From NCBI GenBank assembly GCA_028565635.1, contig JAOXYB010059535.1, forward strand, positions 1-10,824: a DNA stretch of 10,824 nucleotides, read 5' to 3'. The notes under the pieces are model-generated. The model was not told where the DNA came from, did not search any database, and saw nothing but the letters and a program-made list of their open reading frames with translations. Source of the stretch: Phoronis ovalis (lineage: Eukaryota > Phoronida > Phoronidae). This document shows, one piece after another, positions 6,555 to 10,824 of this stretch (its first letter is position 1; the number at the start of each line of letters is the position of its first letter). The translations under genes were made by a program, and so were the position numbers.

Positions 6555-9462
6555 CTAAAAACAGAAGAATTTAATAAATTGGCATTGTCTGTACTGCACC
6601 TGTTTGGCAAAGTCATAAGAGAGGTTTAGCTGCACATATTTTATGAACTTGTGATGGTATAGCTTTTAAGATGGTTTTAGACTTTATACTTGCTTTTTTA
6701 CTATGTAAGTCTTGTAGAATCCCCCCAGGGTGCAATGCTCGCACTTAAAAATTGGCAATGCTCGCACTTAACAAGAAAAATCAACAACCAAAAAAAAAAA
6801 ACAGGTTGCGGCAAGTTATAAAAAATAGAAAGCAAAAAAAAAAATGGTCGCCAAAAGAAATGCCTCATGGCAAGTTAAAAAGAATAAAAAAGCGAACCCC
6901 CCTATAGTCCTCTATTAAAAGAAATCAAGAGATCAAATTGTAACAAAATGTTTTGTTATGCTTACATAGGCATAATTTTCACTGTTTTGGTCTAAGTGTA
7001 TCAGGTTAAATATAGGACATCTTACTAACATACATAACCTCCTGTGATTCATGAAAACTCTGTAGACATTGCCATTGCAATTGTTTTATCTTATGAGGGT
7101 TTTTTTTATTGCTGTTTGTTAAATGACTTACATGTTGGATCCCTAGCAGTAGGCAAAGGTTCACCAAGTCTTTGTTTTAAAGTTGCTCTAGATGCTGGTA
7201 GGGTTTGACCTGAAATTCAAAGTTTTTAATTATAAATACTTTGCAACAACAAAATGAGCATCAAGGGATAATTTTAATCAAAGTTAAAAATTTTTGCTAC
7301 CATTTTAAACGTAATGTGATGTTTATATGTTATCAGTATTTCGCTTATTTTAGTGCAGTTAATGACATAAACATGATGTAAATATATACTAGGTGAAGAT
7401 GCTAATTGTAAAGCGTATTGGATACATAAATAAACAGTTATTTGTGTAACATACAGTAAATTAATTATTATTTATGAAGGATTAAGTGTTACAGATAGTT
7501 CACTTGTAGCACTTTCAAACTGATTGTTGGCTTCTTACATAGTGTTGTCAATATTATTATGTCATTAGATGCTCATGAAGTAGCAATCATTGATTTTCCA
7601 TGTTGAAAAGAATGTTGGTCTTAGAGTTTTATATATCCTAGGTTGTGGTAATAAAAAACACAGCCTCAAACAAAACATTAGAGGAAACAAAACATTAGAG
7701 GAAACAAAACATTAGAGGAAGAAGTACCAACTTGTCTATGACCAGATGTACTGTAATGCTCAGTCTCTTGTTGCAAAACTTTCTGTACCCTATGAATTTG
7801 GCACTGTTTAAAATGCAGGAATATTGAAGAATAGTTAGCTGAGATAGATACACAGAGGAAGGTTTATAATTTTGGACAAAAGACCTAGCAAACTGTCATG
7901 TGTACATTTGTAGCCTGAATATGTACCTGAATATCTTTGTGAATAACTAGCCTCAAAGTCTCCAGGCATTCGAGATTTTGCCATTCTGTCACTGGTATTT
8001 AAAGACTTGTTGAAATGATTCTGATAGGGTTCTCTGGAGCCTCGAGTTAAGTTATGTCTGTAACCAGTGAAACGGTCTGTTACACCAACATTGTCACAAA
8101 AAAGGTTCACTCTGTTCTGTGCTCCTGTAGCATATGGGCGGAGTTCCTAGAACAAAAAGTTTTTGAAGGATAATATGATAGATTGAGTTTTTTCATCGAT
8201 AGTGTAATATGCATTACCTTGAAACTACCTAAATGGGAAAAAGAAGGAATTTTATTGTGACAGCTAATCCCAGCCATCTTGTTCTACTTACAGAGTTAAC
8301 TGTCTTTAGACTTTCTTTAGCCCAATGATGTGCTTCCCTTGCCTGATTTTCTTGCCATGTAGATAAATTGCCACCATTCATATTGGTTTTATATTGAAAT
8401 AGCATGTTTTGAGCATTGCCTATTGCTCGAGCAGCAGCTAGCAAATAAAAAAAATATTGTAAAATACAAAGTAACATTTAAAACATTTTATTATTATCAA
8501 CAAAATTAAAGTATTTTAATTAATAACGGGTCTCAAGGTCAAAACATACAATTAACTGTCACTCCAGTTTAATATACATATGTTGTTTTTTTTAACTATA
8601 AGCATTACACTCTTGAGTTATACACAATACAATGCAATAAAACTACTCACCAGGACTATACATTTTTATGCTATACACAAAAGCAAAAATAAAACAACTA
8701 AATGTCTTAACTACCATAATTAAATTATCTACTGATTCAGCGGAGAGTCTCATTGTAACAATTAACATTGTTTTATAAATAAACATGGTAAGCTTATTTG
8801 ATAAAGAGTGATTTTCCGTTGCCAACAGCATCCTGAATGTTATATCATTCGGATGTGCATATCTGGGAATATATACTTAGAGTTTTATATATCCTAGCCG
8901 TAAAGATGAAAACTTGGTACAGAGTGACAAAGAGGAAGTGCCGCATCTTATTCTCGGATCTTATTCTCCCCTTTACTACACTGTATATACTTCCTACCTC
9001 AGTGTCAAAGGTAACGGGTTTGGTTGGAACCATCTATACCAGTTTCTACTGCAAGATAGTAATTGGATGTATAGAACCGGGAGAGAGCACATCTTGGCTT
9101 TTGTAAAGATAGTACTCTTTTAGGTACGGTTTACAACCAAAAGAATCCTCAAGTCACATGTGACACAGCCCTGAACTATTTCAAAGTGTAGGACATTGAA
9201 ATAACGAACCTGCTTTCTCCGCATTCATGGCATTAGGCTCGAATTTACTCCCCCATTCGGGGGAATTTCTCTGGAATTCAGTATCAAGTTTCAGGTGATT
9301 TAATCCACTGTCCAAAGCAACCAACTCCCGCGCTATTTCGTCAGTAACATAATATTTGCCACTTTGTAGAATTTCATTAACATCTCGCGTAGATGTTCCC
9401 ACACTACCGAGCAGAGTTCTGTCGGTATTTGTGAACGGCCGAGATGCGAGCATGGTGGCCAT
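6229..9462 (-). CDS. uncharacterised 340-residue Tyr/Arg-rich protein (5 coding exons), possible axonemal protein
   Basis: Read on the minus strand, exons 9462-9210, 8437-8292, 8146-7927, 7209-7132 and 6554-6229 join in one frame; all four introns are GT..AG. The product has 340 residues and ends TAA at 6231-6229. ATG 9462 has G at -3 and G at +4. A second ATG nine bases on (9453) sits in GCCACC and could also be used. I do not recognise the family. Residues 78-133 look helical and charged (NAEKAAAARAIG, then AREAHHWAKESLK). The rest is low in hydrophobic core residues and rich in Tyr, Arg, Asn, Pro and Gly. Y-x-x-R-Y occurs at 201-205, 276-280 and 320-324, the last two as TEYMSRY and TEYQTRY; the C-terminus is WPDGRKIVKLPWLRK. 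No signal peptide, membrane span or enzyme motif is visible. Compact aromatic and basic motifs of this kind are common in microtubule inner and other axonemal proteins; that role is inference. Confidence 0.88.
6721..6905. repeat. degenerate interspersed repeat in intron 4 of the minus-strand gene
   Basis: Bounded by C-runs (CCCCCC at 6721 and again near 6897-6902). Inside are an exact 17-bp direct repeat, GCAATGCTCGCACTTAA (6732-6748 and 6755-6771), two A-rich tracts, and two GGCAAGTTA..AAAAA..AAGC units near 6809 and 6870. It encodes nothing and probably derives from an old mobile element. Confidence 0.65.
7132..7209 (-). CDS. minus-strand gene, coding exon 4
   Basis: A 78-base exon: acceptor GAATTTCAG|GT, donor CCAACAT|GTAAGT. 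Encodes roughly residues 207-232 (QTLPASRATLKQRLGEPLP and on), basic and proline-containing. Too short to stand out as an open frame. It is supported by two strong splice signals and by phase agreement with exons 3 and 5. Confidence 0.85.
7620..7641. repeat. 22-bp word repeated exactly at 8876-8897
   Basis: The words at 7620-7641 and 8876-8897 are identical and in the same orientation; both start CTTAGAGTTTTATATATC. One lies in intron 3 and the other in intron 1 of the minus-strand gene. Sequence on either side differs. Confidence 0.9.
7668..7718. repeat. minisatellite: three exact 17-bp tandem copies
   Basis: AAACAAAACATTAGAGG is repeated three times without mismatch at 7668, 7685 and 7702, within intron 3 of the minus-strand gene. 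Identity of the copies suggests recent expansion. Confidence 0.97.
7927..8146 (-). CDS. minus-strand gene, coding exon 3
   Basis: Acceptor TTGTTCTAG|GA, donor TATTCAG|GTACAT. Encodes residues 134-206 plus one base of 207. It contains GVTDRFTGYRHNLTRG and the first Y-x-x-R-Y motif (SYSQRY, 200-205). The open frame runs on past the donor, but the join to exon 4 keeps the frame and the donor is acceptable. Confidence 0.88.
8292..8437 (-). CDS. minus-strand gene, coding exon 2
   Basis: Acceptor TTTGCTAG|CT, donor AACTCT|GTAAGT (consensus). Encodes residues 85-133: an alanine-rich helix start (AAARAIGNAQ), then NMNGGNLSTWQENQAREAHH and WAKESLKTVNS. The join with exon 1 restores an alanine codon. 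Confidence 0.9.
8780..9180. other. part of intron 1 with unusual base composition, origin unclear
   Basis: Less AT-rich than the rest of the intron and open on both strands (8837-9106 and 8914-9123 on +, 8845-9033 on -). I recognise none of the translations. A short direct repeat ATCTTATTCTC occurs twice near 8943 and 8958. It could be an old mobile-element fragment or chance. Confidence 0.35.
8876..8897. repeat. second copy of the 22-bp word
   Basis: Exact direct copy of 7620-7641. On the minus strand it reads as a TATATAAAA-type sequence, but nothing nearby supports a promoter. Confidence 0.9.
9210..9462 (-). CDS. minus-strand gene, coding exon 1
   Basis: Encodes residues 1-84 and one base of codon 85. 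It begins MATMLASRPFTNTDRTLLGS and its middle is acidic and helical (VTDEIARELVALDSGLNHL). The donor is AAAGCAG|GTTCG. The open frame reaches further upstream, but only through a TTG, so 9462 is the first ATG. Confidence 0.87.
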
Positions 9463-9700
9463 ATCTGCTACAAAAATAGACAAAGTAGGGCTTCGAAACG
9501 ACAGAAGCTACACGGAACCCATGCGTAGATACGCAACGCGATCTGGTTAGCAACAGGCATATGACGTCACATAGGTGCTGTGCATAGCGTCGCCAAACGG
9601 CAAATTCTTAAATTAGCTGCAAGTTTCCGTCACTTCTTGGACTCTTAACGATTAATTGATGCGACAGTATTCACTACATCAATTTATAAAATTAATATTT
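9463..9700 (-). promoter_or_regulatory. probable 5' UTR and promoter of the minus-strand gene, with CRE palindrome
   Basis: The DNA just upstream of ATG 9462 is richer in CpG than the rest of the window. It contains the full CREB/ATF palindrome TGACGTCA at 9562-9569, about 100 bases from the ATG. An RFX-type half site AGCAAC lies at 9549-9554, and an imperfect GTCGCC-AAAC-GGCAAA pair at 9589-9604; these are weak. No TATA box is clear. Confidence 0.5.
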
Positions 9701-10147
9701 GATTTTAATACGATTTTTGTTAATGAGAGGAATGATACGGCGTAGGGCTAGAATAACAACAGAATAGTAAAACTATCCCAAGGTATTAAATAATATGACT
9801 AATCTGGATAGCGAAATCTATGCCTGAAACCCCCGCTGAAACCTAGCTTGGTATAAAAATCATTTTCACACGGCCCTATTGCTGAGTAGAGAAGAGCATA
9901 TGTATATCAAACATTTCTGGGTAGAGTTCAGGGTAGAGCTACGTCGGTGAATTGTGTAAACTTGGAAAGTGTTTTTCACTTTACCCTAAACTTCTATTAA
10001 TATTATCAGGTATTAGATGGAGTCAATTAACGCATGGCGGATGCCCCACCCCGGGTGCCCCAACCTGTAAATTGAAATATCTAGTTGGAGATAATGAGCA
10101 AGATGAATCCATGAACATTGCATTTGCCTACAAATGATTGCAAGCTG
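9701..10147. other. non-coding region beyond the promoter
   Basis: No gene that I can support. An open frame at 9952-10137 (+) contains a GC-rich spot (CACCCCGGGTG, 10047-10057) that stands out from the AT-rich surroundings, but it has no recognisable protein similarity. Confidence 0.4.
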
Positions 10148-10450
10148 TTTCGACAGAACGAAGAAAATTACCCCGAAAATTACTAAAAGAGATTTATTGT
10201 AGCTGTTAGATTAACGGTATTTACTGAAGCCTAAACACATTGTTGTAACATGATGCTCTGTGTAAAGAGCTTGCGTTGTAAATTTCGACAGAACAAAGAA
10301 AATTACCCCGGAAATGACTAAAAGAGCTTGATAATTAAATGTATTGAACATTTATTGTAGCTGATATTAGTTGTTAGAGGAACGGTATTTACTGAAGCCT
10401 AAACACATTGTTGTAACATGATGCTCTGTGTAAAGAGCTTGCGTTGTAAA
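10148..10450. repeat. two-copy tandem duplication (135 and 168 bp)
   Basis: Copy 1 is 10148-10282 and copy 2 is 10283-10450; both begin TTTCGACAGAAC. The last 72 bases (10213-10284 against 10381-10452) are identical, while the first part has substitutions and an extra 33 bases in copy 2 around 10328-10377. The identical block contains GCTCT-GTGTAA-AGAGC, a small stem-loop. No coding potential. Confidence 0.93.
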
Positions 10451-10696
10451 TTCCGGTTCAACAATGACCATAAGGTGGCGTTAGGGAGGTCTATGTGTGG
10501 TTTCTAAAGCGAATCCTTTCAGAAACAAAAACGCACTCATTTTTTTCGTACACAATGTATGTCTCTTGGAAACGTCACCCTGTGGACTAATTCTATGTTC
10601 ATAGACTCATAAAACAGAGAAAAAGACATCTAAAAAATAAATGACGCGTTAAAAAAATGCAGGAAAAAGACCCAAAATTAATTTCAAAATATATAA
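10451..10696. other. non-coding region before the right-edge fragment
   Basis: AT-rich, with stops in all frames and no recognisable feature. Confidence 0.4.
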
Positions 10697-10824
10697 AGTT
10701 TTAATTATAGACTAATTAAAATGGATGATAATCGTTTAACTAAAAAAATTTTGATGTGGGACATGAGCATAAGAAAGAAAAATTGGTCAAGTGAGTTACT
10801 CAAAATTCTGGAAGAGATAAATTT
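10697..10824 (+). pseudogene. possible non-LTR retrotransposon reverse-transcriptase fragment, cut by the window edge
   Basis: An open frame runs from 10697 to the right edge, with ATG at 10721. It reads MDDNRLTKKILMWDMS, then a basic stretch and NWSSELLKILEEIN. The pattern RLxKKIxxWD, about ten residues, then NWSSE resembles a connecting segment found in reverse transcriptases of some invertebrate LINE-type elements. This is pattern recognition from a short piece, with no catalytic motif in view. TAA closes the frame upstream at 10694-10696, so it is either a fragment or an exon of something beyond the edge. Confidence 0.45.

Noticed and set aside
6310-6558. 82-residue + strand open frame
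   Set aside because: Antisense shadow of terminal exon 5 of the minus-strand gene.
9356-9550. 64-residue + strand open frame
   Set aside because: Antisense shadow of exon 1 of the minus-strand gene.
9589-9604. Full RFX X-box
   Set aside because: The right half has a mismatch and the gap is four bases instead of up to three, so it is listed only as a weak site.
9952-10137. 61-residue + strand open frame with a GC-rich stretch
   Set aside because: Interesting composition, but no recognised protein and no supporting splice or promoter context.
10148-10450. CRISPR-like array
   Set aside because: Only two long unequal copies with no short repeat-spacer pattern, in a eukaryotic context.

Overview
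The window reads as nuclear DNA from an animal, most likely an AT-rich marine invertebrate. Coding information is split into short exons with GT..AG introns of about 145 to 1580 bases, and the introns and intergenic DNA carry decayed mobile elements and microsatellites. There is no bacterial-style gene packing. Species cannot be named from the sequence alone. The repeat families (a short element ending in GGGGTACTC, and a 'GCTTCATATTCG' array) have the feel of hemichordate, cnidarian or mollusc genomes, but that is an impression.

Two convergent multi-exon genes occupy the window. On the + strand, positions 472-4714 hold seven coding exons that join in frame into a 268-residue TIPRL/TIP41-family protein, a regulator of PP2A-type phosphatases. 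Identification is secure: [38 protein letters not shown] and DPNEI all occur in the family's order. On the - strand, positions 9462 down to 6229 hold five coding exons that join in frame into a 340-residue protein I cannot assign. It is rich in Tyr, Arg, Asn and Pro, has no visible catalytic motif, signal peptide or membrane segment, and repeats a Y-x-x-R-Y motif three times. It resembles axonemal or microtubule-associated proteins in style only.

Layout: 1-471 is upstream or 5' UTR DNA of TIPRL. Intron 2 of TIPRL (1029-2605) carries a TA microsatellite, a perfect AT-rich inverted repeat and a decayed repeat array. 4715-6228 is the shared 3' space between the genes and contains a roughly 410-bp MITE-like element with inverted ends and a probable target-site duplication. 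The introns of the minus-strand gene contain a degenerate interspersed repeat (about 6721-6905), three exact copies of a 17-bp unit, and a 22-bp word repeated exactly in two introns. 9463-10147 is the promoter side of the minus-strand gene and contains a perfect CRE palindrome. 10148-10450 is a two-copy tandem duplication, and the right edge (10697-10824) starts an open frame that resembles a non-LTR reverse-transcriptase fragment.

The two genes show no evident functional link; they are simply neighbours in tail-to-tail orientation. I see no CRISPR array, operon, rRNA or tRNA, and no clear sign of a new molecular system. The best leads are the unassigned 340-residue protein and the repeat structures.
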